The translations under genes and the position numbers were made by a program. A stretch of DNA of 64,000 nucleotides from Diphasiastrum complanatum (lineage: Eukaryota; Streptophyta; Lycopodiopsida; Lycopodiales; Lycopodiaceae), in NCBI GenBank assembly GCA_029204225.1, contig CM055111.1, positions 18,432,668-18,496,667 of the forward strand, in the 5' to 3' direction. Shown one piece after another: positions 50,235-60,261 of this stretch. The notes below the pieces were generated by a model. The model saw only the letters and a list, made by a program, of their open reading frames with translations. It had not been told where the DNA came from and made no database searches. Position 1 is the stretch's first letter; every line of letters begins with the position of its first letter.

Positions 50235-50871
50235 GTCTAACCAATTGATGAATGGCTTTCTTCAGTTCTACATTATAAGCTGCTGCAAGGAATATTGACT
50301 GTATCTCTTAGTTTTGTTTGAATAAACTCATGACTGTGATTTGTGCCATTTCGAGATGCGATGCTTCAGCCCACCGTTTGCTTTGAGGTCACTCTCACTC
50401 TCTATGCCATTATATATAAGATCGTTTGTTCCTTCTAAACTTCGCCCTTCTTCTTCTTTATTTCTATTTTAGTTGGGAATTCTCATCTCGGTTCTAGTTT
50501 GCCTGCAAGCTTTTTAATAGTTTAAGTTTGGAATTTGTGTTGCCTAAGTGTATTTATTTTTCAGAGAGAAGTCCGTATGATTTTCCCCACCAAACAACAG
50601 CTAACACCATATTTAACGTATTTAATGCTTTGGGACAAGTAGAGTTGGCTACTATATTGCAACTGATCAAAGGAAGCTATTTATCTATATAGGAAAACTA
50701 ATTCTTTTCTGTTAAACAATTTCTATATAGGAAAATACTTATTCTAGGAAATTCTTGGTCAAAATTTTCCTATATAGGAAAAGTTTTCCTATATTGTCAA
50801 TCTAGGAACTGTTTCATTTTTCCTAGTGAATGCACACTTCCTAGTTATGTGTATTTCATTCTAGGAAAATG
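50235..50871. other. No gene recognised
   Basis: The 50,690-50,870 part repeats the phrase tcctatatagga or ctaggaaa several times in both orientations, making short hairpins directly before the breakpoint of the duplicated transporter exon. Confidence 0.4.
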
Positions 50872-51490
50872 TGGAAACCCATGGGTTTTCGCCAGTTCTT
50901 TAACTTCCGCTCTACAAATATTTCGAGCAGAAGTCCTCAGAATTGGTAAAGCATTGAATGCAAAGCGTTTAAATGCTATTCAGTTAGCCATATTAACTGT
51001 CCTCAGCGCTTTTTGGGAGATATGCAATCTATGCACCAGTTCTAGTGATTGGGGCTTAGATTCCACAACGCTAGCTCAACATTTACCATGGTTTCCATTA
51101 ATCTACAATGGTCTCACTGTGGTGGACTATGCAGCTGGTTGGAAATACGAGCTCTGCGTGGTGTGAATGCATCCGTCACCACTTTCATTTACATGACTAT
51201 TCCAGTCTGGGGTGCACTTTTCTCTACACTTCTCCGACACAAATCTGCAAACGGTCTTGAACTTTTGGGAGGCCTGATGGTTCTGCTAGCAACTATGTGG
51301 ACCAACAAAATGACATCTCGAAAACCTACCAATCGCTCTCAACTGTACCAAACAGATCTGGGCCTTAAGATACAGAAGACAGAAAATGGCCACCTGAATT
51401 TTTGCCAGAATCTTTCCAGACCGGATCATGGCTATTTGATGAAAAATGTCCTGGTATCAACCCTCCTCAGTGCTGATCATCTTCCATGAG
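50872..51490 (+). pseudogene. Truncated EamA transporter copy (exon 4)
   Basis: The copy starts in mid-exon with GNPWVFASSLTSALQIFRAE and continues to PWFPLIYNG. One frameshift occurs near 51,110 (DNA for the CGGICSW stretch is altered), then LCSWLEIRALRGVNASVTTFIYMTIPVWGALFSTLL follows. It ends SADHLP with TGA at 51,487. No upstream exons exist, so it is a pseudogene. It keeps 17 bases at the C-terminal end that the 8.1-kb copy lacks, so this end is probably the ancestral one. Confidence 0.85.
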
Positions 51491-51777
51491 TCATGTTGAT
51501 ATCTCAACTAAAATCTCCGTTCTATACTGCTCAAACCGAGAGGCTTGTTAAAGACGTAGATTTCATGATTCATGATTCAGAAGAACACGGATTGTCTATT
51601 CGTATTTACTAACTCTTTCAAACCTCCACAATACAGTACCAGAGTTCATAATATCTCCATCTTTTTTGGGCACTGAAGAGCATGTCTATGATATTGGCGA
51701 ATGAGTGCTCAAAAATCTGTTCGCAAAATATTGCGTAGTTCAGTTATATAGATAATATGAAATACATAGAAGTAATA

Positions 51778-52090
51778 GGCCCCCGGGTGTGGTGGTTGGG
51801 TTGGGTTGGTTATGTACATTCCCATTACCTTCCCTGCTCACGTGTGGGTGGATATCCGGGCCGCTTCAACCCCCTGGGACTTACGAGCACGGCCCGCACA
51901 TGGGAGGGGTTTGGCCCCGGTGCACCCCCTAGCGGCTAACAGGTGTCCGCAGGGGGGTGCCCGCCAAAATTTGAGGTGTGGCTGGCGTGAAGGTTTTCGA
52001 CAGGCAGCCCCAGGCCACGGGCACTGAGCCGCGGTCTCGGACAGGGCAGGTGGCACCGGGCACCCATACACACACACACACATGCTAGCG
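51778..52090 (+). mobile_element. GC-rich SINE-like element with (CA)n tail
   Basis: This GC-rich island in AT-rich surroundings starts aggcccccgggtgtggtggttggg, A-box-like, and ends gggcacccata followed by a CA run (about 52,066-52,082). A simple-repeat tail is typical of SINEs. Its gagcacggcccgcaca and ggtttggccccggtgc segments (51,882-51,935) recur inverted at 52,215-52,275. Confidence 0.5.
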
Positions 52091-52214
52091 ATTAGGTGAG
52101 TTTCTGTATATATTCCCTCCCCTTACCTTGTAGAAATGCTTATGGGATATAAATTGGCTACCTAGACACGTGGCGTTCAGGCAGCCAGTTTTTAAAAAAA
52201 AGAAAAAAAAAGAA

Positions 52215-52300
52215 AACGTGTGGTTAGGAGGGCACCGGGGCCAAACCATCATAAGTGCGGCCCGTGCTCGCAAGATGCGAGGGGCCAAAGCCTCTTTAAA
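52215..52300 (-). mobile_element. Second SINE-like fragment, inverted
   Basis: The reverse complement contains gcgagcacgggccgcac and ggtttggccccggtgcc, matching 51,882-51,935. The two copies therefore face each other and could form a hairpin of about 50 paired bases in a transcript. Confidence 0.5.
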
Positions 52301-52910
52301 ATAAAAGTAGCATAAAATAGATAGAATTAGAAGTGGTGTTAGCTTTCAAACGAGATGAGTTTCTCAGCAATATGCCAATAAAAGCTCGACTACGAGCTCG
52401 AAGGTTGTTAGGATGTCTTGCAGGGCAGGAAATTGTCTCCAAGTTCTCTTTCCATTTCCACTAGTTTTAGATCCAATTTCCTACTCTGTCAAAGGTTAAC
52501 CTGAACTTTGTATCTGCTTCTGTGTAGTCAATCCCCTCTAGGCACAACCGAAGTTATAAGAGCTTGCCATATTCGTAAACAATGATATGATGATGGGTGT
52601 CCAACAATGCCGGTATGGAGTTCCGAGTAAGGCAGTGATGTTGAATCTCGACAAAGAGCAGTTCTCTCCTTCAATCCATTTATAACCTATCAAACTTGTT
52701 TACACGCTGTATAGAATTGTGCCGAGATTCATAGCCCTACTTAGCTCTAACTTTAAGATCTTAACAAAACGAGATTAAGAATAATGCACGAGAATAAGAG
52801 AGAAAATGTCACAAGAGGTTATCCATTGCTTTCATTCCCAGCAAGACGTGTTCGTGCCAACTAATTGAGTCTTTTTGTGAAGCATACTCCTTTTTAGCAT
52901 CAGATCTTAT

Positions 52911-53599
52911 GCTACATTTATGCTTTTCTATTACAAGTAAGTTTTGTACAAGCATGGTTATTTTAAAGTATTTATATTGTTATGGTATGGGGATTTTTTT
53001 TGGGGTGGAGAGGAGTTTTGCAATGCTCTTCCGCCTAGGCATAAAGAAAGGCCCTTCCCTATTGTCAAATAAGCGAGAAGTATTTTGTTATCTTAAAATT
53101 TCAAAAAATTGTAGTGACAATTTGCACAAATTTTTGTATGAAAGGGTATGTGCAAAAAAGGTTGTGATATTGTGAACATTGTTATTTCAAAAAATTGCCT
53201 TCGATATGGACTTAATAATCTCTTTGTTAATCAAAACTCTAATTTCGTAATAGGTAGAAAATTGTGGAGAATTTGGGTTACAGTTGCAAGTGTGTACCTT
53301 GGAGAGAGACACTTCCTTGGGCTTGGGACTTGACACTTTGCAAGTAAATGTGTGCGAGTTATGCGAGCTTATGATTTGCTAAATCACATATTTTAACAAT
53401 CTCCAAATTGTTGGATATTTTGTTTGTTGAAAATGAATTGCACTGTTAGACTCATTTACAAATATATATTTGTATTAATAATGTTGCAAAAAATTATAAA
53501 GATGTGAAATAGCATGAATATAACATCATTTGTAACCATATTCTACATTTCTAAGTTGCATTCAAACAACCCAATGAAGTTTGAAATTCTATTTATTAA
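52911..53599. other. No gene recognised
   Basis: AT-rich, with two short frames (52,909-53,175 and 53,148-53,333) lacking known domains. Confidence 0.35.
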
Positions 53600-53698
53600 G
53601 CTTGAATTTTAAAAGAGGAGCGGACATAGTCATTTGATTAACAACCAACAACCTTAAGATGTCAAGACCTTGACATCACATAGAACAACTCTTGTTAA
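53600..53698 (-). pseudogene. SWIM zinc-finger gene remnant, downstream part
   Basis: If the copia element and one target copy are ignored, the minus strand continues from QPILS (58,780) into QELFYVMSRS here. SWIM proteins often have a LLTSELREIF-type helix at this place. Stops follow soon after. The part is short, so the call depends on its partner at 58,780-59,120. Confidence 0.4.
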
Positions 53699-54518
53699 TG
53701 TTGAATTTCACACGTGTGGATTGTCCACTACATGTATTTGTGATCTCCTAAGGTGTGTAGATGCACCAAGATCAAGACTAGATTGAGATTCAAGATCTAT
53801 CTTTGATTCTATGGCAAAAACACACTACTACATGCATTCAATCACTTCCAACTCTCACTCACACGTGTGGGAGGTGTTCCAAAAGTATTCTAAGTAAAAA
53901 CAAGCTGCTCTCCTCGGGTAGAGAGAGAAAAATCATCATGAGCTCTCGGGTAGAGAGAGAAAGCTAGAAATTCAATGACACTCAAAATCCACTCAATCTC
54001 AAAATCAATTAGATCCAAAAGGAGGAGTACAATGATACTAATAGATTCATGAGCTACCACTATGCTTAACTATGATTGGATCACACTTTGCCACCTCTTA
54101 ATCCTATTGGACCATTGATCCATGCACCTCTAAATTCTATTGAACTATATTCAAGCACACCTCAATTTTCTATTGGACCTCACAAGGTTCCACCTCTAAA
54201 TCCTATTGGACCTCTTAAGCTTCATCAAACAAAAGCATGACACTTGTCTACACTCTAATTGGCACAAGTTTGGCTCTATTTTGGCTCAATATTGGCATTA
54301 CAAGTGGAAATGGATAATTTGCCATCTATGCCAAATTTGACCCTATCAACATCCTACACCTAAATGCTTGACTATGAAATTCTATGAGACCCCTATATCA
54401 AACATTTTGATTAACTTTACAATTCTCCACACGTGGGAACATCCTCCACACATGTGAGATTCACTTGCAAACTTCTATCATAAAAAATACCAAGTTAGAT
54501 TTTTGCCAATTTCTCACA
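53699..54518 (-). repeat. 3' LTR of copia element 2
   Basis: On the element strand it begins tgtgagaaattggc and ends gaaattcaaca. It contains ttcacacgtgtgg with a G-box-like cacgtgtg core, and an extra segment with a second cacgtg near 54,430 that the 5' LTR lacks. Confidence 0.92.
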
Positions 54519-54530
54519 CTCCTCCTTAAA
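54519..54530 (-). promoter_or_regulatory. Polypurine tract of element 2
   Basis: On the element strand aaggaggag directly precedes the tgtgag LTR start. Confidence 0.8.
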
Positions 54531-54644
54531 AAATAGCTTGGAAAGGTACTAGATCACTTGAGAAGTTTGTAAATTTTTTTGAGTGGATCCTTTGGTATGC
54601 ATAAGAAGTGAAGATCAGCCAAGGGATCCATCATAGCAGCACCC

Positions 54645-55451
54645 TCACCATATCCATGATAAGGTCTCTTTGGTAGAGATCTCTTGCCAATGCCTTTGAA
54701 GAGTGCTCCACCAATATGCCACTATTATCATGGGCTTCCTCCATGCTTGATGATGATCTTTGCCTTGAAAGTTCCACTTGCATGATGGATGCACCATAAA
54801 TAGAGAAATCTGAGGCTTCCAAGCCTCATAAGGATCATGGAGATCAAGATCATAAGATGTGAAACAATGATGATTATCAAGATTATGCTTTCTAGCTTGA
54901 CTAGTCCACATACAATGAACTATATCCATGATGGATCTAATCTTGATATCAAAGACTATCTTGATCTTTTTTAGGCTAGTTACTCTCTCAAGGATGTAAG
55001 TGTCCACTTTGGATGCTTCACTTAATCTCAAGAGGAGTTTACAATTTGCCTCAAAACATGTGAAAACATGATTTTCAAAAAAGTGAGTACCAAGCTCAAT
55101 CTTGTTCTTACTAGAACCAAGAGCATACTTTTGACAATACAATATCTTGCTTTTAAAAAGTATTGGAAACACATCTAAGTCAATAATAACAAGAAACATG
55201 TCCATACCATAAGCATCATACAAAACTAGTATAGCTTTTCTTGAACTTTGAGATCCAAAAAATTCAATGAAGCAAGATAGCATTTCAAGCAAAGGAAGAG
55301 AAGCATATATGAATGTGTTGTAGTAGATACAACATGAAAGATGCCCCTCTTTGCCATGTAAGGTGAGCCATAAAGACTCGGCCAAGCATCTTGAAGATCT
55401 TCTTGAAATCATATGAAGAAGAAACTCCTCCTCGCACATTGGCCCCATCAT
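54645..55451 (-). CDS. Unrecognised 268-codon frame in the RT position of element 2
   Basis: An open frame of 268 codons starts MMGPMCEEEF and ends TLSWIW, filling the place where copia RT and RNase H should be. No RT (DVxxAFLNG, YVDD) or RNase H motif is present. Visible traits are hydrophobic segments early (SLPLLEMLSCFIEFFG, MFLVIIDLDVFPILF) and several Cys and His residues. It overlaps nothing and lies 12 bp after the integrase remnant on the same strand. It may be a captured host sequence or a chance frame in non-coding filler. I know no family. Confidence 0.35.
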   Translation of the reverse strand: MMGPMCEEEFLLHMISRRSSRCLAESLWLTLHGKEGHLSCCIYYNTFIYASLPLLEMLSCFIEFFGSQSSRKAILVLYDAYGMDMFLVIIDLDVFPILFKSKILYCQKYALGSSKNKIELGTHFFENHVFTCFEANCKLLLRLSEASKVDTYILERVTSLKKIKIVFDIKIRSIMDIVHCMWTSQARKHNLDNHHCFTSYDLDLHDPYEAWKPQISLFMVHPSCKWNFQGKDHHQAWRKPMIIVAYWWSTLQRHWQEISTKETLSWIW

Positions 55452-55463
55452 AACTTGAATACC

Positions 55464-55745
55464 TTAAAAAAGGATAACTTGTGATGCTTCTTGAGAAGCC
55501 TTGATCTCGGCCACTTCCAAGATTGAATCTTCATGCAATATGACATCTCTATTCACGATCACATTTGAAATAGAGAGTGTAAAGACACTAAAGGCCTCCT
55601 TGATGGATGAGTATCCAATCATGATCCATGAGCTTGGATCATCCTTCCTCCTTGTTTCCAAGGGAATATGTGCAAAGCAAGCACTACCAAGTTCACTAAG
55701 GTGATCAACCTTAGGCTTCATCTTGAATAAAACTTCATATGGCAT
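55464..55745 (-). pseudogene. Element 2 integrase C-terminal fragment
   Basis: It encodes MPYEVLFKMKP, ACFAHIP, RRKDDPSSWIMIGYSS and VNRDVILHED, the segment after the integrase core in copia elements. The core before it, with the second Asp and the Glu, is deleted or scrambled. Confidence 0.75.
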
Positions 55746-57217
55746 ATTCCTTCAAGAGCTCCAATACTCCTCAAAGCTTTGATCTTCAATGAGAATTTCA
55801 TCTCAACATATGCTTTGAATAATAAGGAATAATCATACACCATAATACTCAAAGAGAGAAGATATGTGCATCTTGTGTAATCCTCCTCCTTTGAAATATT
55901 GGAAATATAAGAAACATCAAGAGAGTTTGCACTCTCACTTAGATCCAATTTGTAGATGCCTTCAAATCTTGATCCATATGCAAGGATCTCACCATCCTTA
56001 ATCACACAATTGTCAATATTGAAATTGACATCAAAGCCACTATCAAGAAGTTGGCCAACACTTAAGATGTTCTTTGTAAGCTTTGGGACAAAAAGAACAT
56101 TGTTGAGAAAGAGACCTTTAAAAGATGCAAGCTTCAAGGGAATAATCCCTACTCCTTCAATATTGCACTCATGCTTACTTGCAAAGTATATGGTCTTCTT
56201 GACTCCATCATAAGGCATAATAGATGAAAAAGAGTGCTTGGAGCCACACATATGTGAAGATGCTCCACTATCAATATACCATGAGTCGTCCTTGTTGAAG
56301 GTGGAAGAGGAGAAGCTTGATGCCATAAGAGAGCCTTCTCCATCACTTGCAATATAGTCTTCTTTCTCATTGGTGATGTTGGCTTGATTGAGTTGATTCT
56401 TCTTCTTGAAGCAATTGGTGGCATAATGGCCTTTCTTGCCACAATAAAAGCACTTGATCTTCTTCTTCTTGAGATTTGAAGTAGAAGCATGAGAGGTATC
56501 CCCCTCCTCATCTTCATCTTGGTCTTTAGCTTTGTCATTAGAGAAGTGATGGTGTTGCTTCTTACTCCTCTCTTTGTGCTTGGCAAATAGAACTTTGCCA
56601 TCATCATGATTGAGTGATAGCTTGTCCATCCTCAAGAGTTTGTAATCTTGTCTTGATTCTTCATAAATAAGCACACTTTGAAGGGCCTCCAAACTTGGTA
56701 GCTCCTCCTTAATGGCATAGGATTGGACAAGGTTGTCATATTCATCTCTCAAGCCATTGAGAATGACTTGGACTAGCTCACTTTGATTGACTGATTCACC
56801 AATACATGCAAGCTCTCTATGAATATCCTTGACTCTCAAAACATAATTAGATGCACTCTCATCACTCTTTTGACTACTTTGGAATATTTGATTTCTAAGA
56901 GTGAGGAGCCTAGAGGTGTTCTTAGCCTCATAGATGGACTTGAGACAATCCCAAGCTTCCTTGGATGTAGAACAATCACCAATCTCCCTCAATATCTCAT
57001 TAGAGACATTCATCTTAATGTAGTGGAGAGCCATCCTAGCTCTCTTCTTGTATTTTTGTACTTCTTGAAGGACTTGAGGCTCCTCCTCAATCCCAAGTAC
57101 AATGTCCATCACATCTTGGAGTATCAAGATGGACTCCATCCTCAACTTCCATATTGAATAATTGGAATTAGACAATCTCTCACTTGGTTGCAACAAGTAT
57201 GAACTCATTGAAGTCAT
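55718..57217 (-). CDS. Element 2 gag-protease polyprotein with integrase stub
   Basis: A 499-codon frame. Gag of the UBN2 type (SNYSIWKLRMES, TSKEAWDCLKSIY) comes first, then a CCHC knuckle CFYCGKKGHYATNC (about residue 260), protease with WYIDSGASSHMC (about 315) and a pre-integrase part. The end (FSLKIKALRS...) is a piece of integrase running into a deletion, with no DD-E triad. Gag and protease look intact, so virus-like particles could in principle form. It is related to, but distinct from, the 24.7-kb gag. The ATG at 57,217 is about 740 bp from the PBS. Confidence 0.85.
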   Translation of the reverse strand: MTSMSSYLLQPSERLSNSNYSIWKLRMESILILQDVMDIVLGIEEEPQVLQEVQKYKKRARMALHYIKMNVSNEILREIGDCSTSKEAWDCLKSIYEAKNTSRLLTLRNQIFQSSQKSDESASNYVLRVKDIHRELACIGESVNQSELVQVILNGLRDEYDNLVQSYAIKEELPSLEALQSVLIYEESRQDYKLLRMDKLSLNHDDGKVLFAKHKERSKKQHHHFSNDKAKDQDEDEEGDTSHASTSNLKKKKIKCFYCGKKGHYATNCFKKKNQLNQANITNEKEDYIASDGEGSLMASSFSSSTFNKDDSWYIDSGASSHMCGSKHSFSSIMPYDGVKKTIYFASKHECNIEGVGIIPLKLASFKGLFLNNVLFVPKLTKNILSVGQLLDSGFDVNFNIDNCVIKDGEILAYGSRFEGIYKLDLSESANSLDVSYISNISKEEDYTRCTYLLSLSIMVYDYSLLFKAYVEMKFSLKIKALRSIGALEGICHMKFYSR

Positions 57218-57960
57218 GTAAAGTGGAGATAAATAAAAGTGATGAACAAAAAATGTTGCTTCTCTCTCACTATAGGATCCAATAGTGGTGTGCTACCATC
57301 TCCTATGCAAGATCTTGCAACAAACTGTGAGATGATTCTCACTAGCTATCTCAATCTCTCCAAAACTAGATCTACTTCACATCAAATGATGGAGTATGGG
57401 CAAAGTTAGGATCAAACACTCTTAGCACGTGTGAAATACACTAAGAAACCAAATTTGACTCAAATACAATGATATTGCATGAAACAAAATGGCTAAGATC
57501 TCAAAACAGTGCCTAGATCACATATAGATGAGATTGGTAAGCATTCAGCTGTGATTTTGGATCAAAGAAGCAATCTTTTGACCAAACCAAATGTGTCCAC
57601 CCAGTTCTAGGTGCCCTACCTAACCCTCTTCAAAAGCTTATAACTTTTGATTGGCTCAACCAAATGGAATGAAACTGATTGCATCAGAAACTAGACAAAA
57701 ATAGCTTCAAAACAAGCTATCTAGCAAGATTTTTGGATCAAACATGAAAGAGAACTCCCAAACTGAAATTGGATGTTCCTCACACGTGTCTAAGCACCTG
57801 ATTCCATACAGTACCAGGTCAGACCCAATCAATGTCCTTTTGATCTCTTTTGATCCAAAATTGAACAAGATAGCTAGGAAAATGGGCCTTGACAATTTCT
57901 AGCTCAAGATTGATGAATAGTTTTCACTCAAATGGATCAAAATGCATGGTAACCTTAGGT

Positions 57961-57974
57961 AGGCTCTGATACCA
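57961..57974 (-). promoter_or_regulatory. Primer binding site of element 2
   Basis: On the element strand tggtatcagagcct follows the 5' LTR directly: initiator tRNA-Met type. Confidence 0.92.
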
Positions 57975-58774
57975 TGTTGAATTTCACACGTGTGGACTGT
58001 CCACTACATGTACTTGTGATCTCCTAAGGTGTGTAGATGCACCAAGATCAAGACTAGATTGAGATTCAAGATCTATCTTTGATTCTATGGCAAAAACACA
58101 CTACTACATGCATTCAATCACTTCCAACTCTCACTCACACGTGTGGGAAGTGTTCCAAAAGTATTCTAAGTAAAAACAAGCTGCTCTCCTCGGGTAGAGA
58201 GAGAAAAACCATCATGAGCTCTCGGGTAGAGAGAGAAAGCTAGAAATTCAATGACACTCAAAATCCACTCAATCTCAAAATCAATTAGATCCAAAAGGAG
58301 GAGTACAATGATACTAATAGATTCATGAGCTACCACTATGCTTAACTATGATTGGATCACACTTTGCCACCTCTTAATCCTATTGGACCATTGATCCATC
58401 ACCTCTAAATTCTATTGAACTATATTCAAGCACACCTCAATTTTCTATTGGACCTCACAAGGTTCCACCTCTAAATCCTATTGGACCTCTTAAGATTCAT
58501 CAAACAAAAGAATGACACTTGTCTACACTCTAATTGGCACAAGTTTGGCTCTATTTTGGCTCAATATTGGCATTACAAGTGGAAATGGATAATTTGCCAT
58601 CTATGCCAAATTTGACCCTATCAACATCCTACACCTAAATGCTTGACTATGAAATTCTATGAGACCCCTATATCAAACATTTTGATTTACTTTACAATTC
58701 TCCACACATGTGAGATTCACTTACAAACTTCTATCATAAAAAATACCAAGCTAGATTTTTGCCAATTTCTCACA
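57975..58774 (-). repeat. 5' LTR of copia element 2
   Basis: 800-bp counterpart of 53,699-54,518, with the same TG...CA ends; it abuts the perfect GTTAA target duplication. Confidence 0.92.
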
Positions 58775-58779
58775 GTTAA

Positions 58780-59120
58780 CTTAGTATTGGTTGGTAAATA
58801 AACATCTCTTCATTCACATCGAAGCCTTTTAATCTCAAGTAAACATAATATATTTGCTTACATTTGGTGTATTTTTGTTTTTTGTTTTTGATGATTTTCT
58901 ATTAATCCATGCATTTGCAAGAGGGCTCTTTTGAAATCATAATATTGTATGTCATCCCAGTTGCATCACTATCAAAACTTTCAATGACATACAAATCGGA
59001 CAAACTTGATTTTCGTCTCATCTTGTTTCGATTACGACCATTACCAACTTGTTGTTTTGATATGTGTGGAATTGGATTTGGTACAGTTGCAATGTTGTCA
59101 TTAGGATCCAAGGAAGCCTC
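58780..59120 (-). pseudogene. SWIM-type zinc-finger gene remnant
   Basis: The minus strand encodes SDLYVIESFDSD, then YNIMISKEPSCKCMD, two in-frame stops, a Lys-rich stretch, then CKQIYYVYLRLKGFDVNEEMFIYQPILS. This matches the CxC...CxH layout of SWIM fingers of the RING/SWIM type, with the final His changed to Gln. The copia element 2 insertion point lies right after QPILS, and the frame resumes on its far side. SWIM domains bind partners or DNA; this copy is dead. A transposon-derived SWIM (MULE) is the alternative but fits less well. Confidence 0.6.
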
Positions 59121-59467
59121 TGGCTCATTCTAACATAATGTTTCACTTAGAATTTGCTTCGAACAGGAACAAAGATCATGCTACACAGTAACACAAACAG
59201 AAAACACTCTCCACACCAAGCTCACGTAGCAACTGTATTTCTCAAAATGAAAATACACAATACATATAGTTCTTCACTTAGGCAACACATGCATGACCCA
59301 GGTTGTCATTGACAAGACGCGTGTCCCATCGCCTCGTGGCAAGGCCAACTGATCCTTATCTACTAATAGGACCCACACTACAGTAACACAGTGATTCTAC
59401 TTTAATTCTAACTCTCTCCCTTACAGTAGAGTCTACTTTCTATACAGTCATATACATAGCTTTAAAG
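59121..59467 (-). other. 3' region of copia element 3, LTR not resolved
   Basis: Downstream of the pol stop (59,468) the element strand has a purine-rich taagggagagag, a possible polypurine tract. The sequence after it contains acagtaacaca at two places about 190 bp apart. No partner LTR is in the window, because its 5' end would lie beyond 64,000, so borders cannot be set. Confidence 0.35.
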
Positions 59468-60255
59468 TCAACAAACTTTAAGTACATAAAGCTTTGATTT
59501 CAACTTATCAAAATTTTTTCTAACAAGTGGCTTAGTGAAAATATCAGCTAGTTGTTCATTCGTACTACAATGAATAACATGAATTTCACGACTCAACAGC
59601 CTCACGCATATAAAGTGATACTAAATCTCAATGTGTTTGGTTCTCGCATGGAACACTAGATTCTTTGCTAGCTTAATGCCACTCTGATTGTCGCTATGTA
59701 TAGTTGTGGGATTCTCCTGTTTCATGCCAATTTCTTCCAAGATTTGCCTCAACCATATAGCTTCTTGTGCTGCACTACACATTGCCTTGCTGCTTCTGTG
59801 GTGGATAAAGAAAATGTACTTTGCTTTTTGCTAGACCAGGAAAAGCAACTGCCACAAAGCTGGAATACATACCTTGTGGTGGATCTACGATCATCATAGT
59901 CACCTCCCCAATCCGCATCCATATAGCCACATAACTCAGGTAAACCCTCATGCTTTCTGTAAGCCAAGCCATAATCTAAAGTGCCTTTGACATAATGCAA
60001 AATGCGCTTAGCTGCCTTCCAATGCATTTCCGTAGGTGCTACCATAAATTGACTTACAATACCAACAACATAGCATATATCTGATCTAGTCGTGGTAAGG
60101 TAAATCAAGCTCCCTACTAACTGTCTATACAGCGTAGCATCAAATGGCTGTGACTCATCAAGATGAGAAAGCCTTTTACCTGGTTCAATAGGAGTGTTCA
60201 TTGGCTTGCAGTCCTTCAACCTGAACCTATGTAACAACTCTCTGACATACTTCAC
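59468..60255 (-). pseudogene. Copia element 3 RNase H
   Basis: It encodes YVRELLHRFRLKDCKP, GSLIYLTTTRSDI, GYMDADWGGDYDDRRST and SLSTTEA. After a frameshift near 59,795 come LVFHARTKHIEI and IFTKPL, ending at TGA 59,468. One more frame break separates it from RT at 60,262. Confidence 0.85.
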
Positions 60256-60261
60256 CTGTGC

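Larger units (their letters stand above)
50872..52910 (+). repeat. Segmental duplication, copy B
   Basis: Counterpart of 7,551-9,085. Similarity continues past the stop: aactaaaatctccgttctatactgctcaaa, the SINE site, and cattgctttcattcccagcaagac near 52,825. It is longer because of expanded SINE-type DNA at 51,778-52,300. Confidence 0.7.
53699..58774 (-). mobile_element. Non-autonomous copia element 2
   Basis: A 5.08-kb element on the minus strand: 5' LTR 57,975-58,774, PBS 57,961-57,974, gag-protease, damaged integrase, an unrecognised frame, polypurine tract, 3' LTR 53,699-54,518. Target duplication GTTAA is perfect (53,694-53,698 and 58,775-58,779). LTRs differ at roughly a dozen sites plus a 20-bp indel, so it is fairly young. 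RT and RNase H are absent, so its movement must have relied on another element. Confidence 0.93.
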
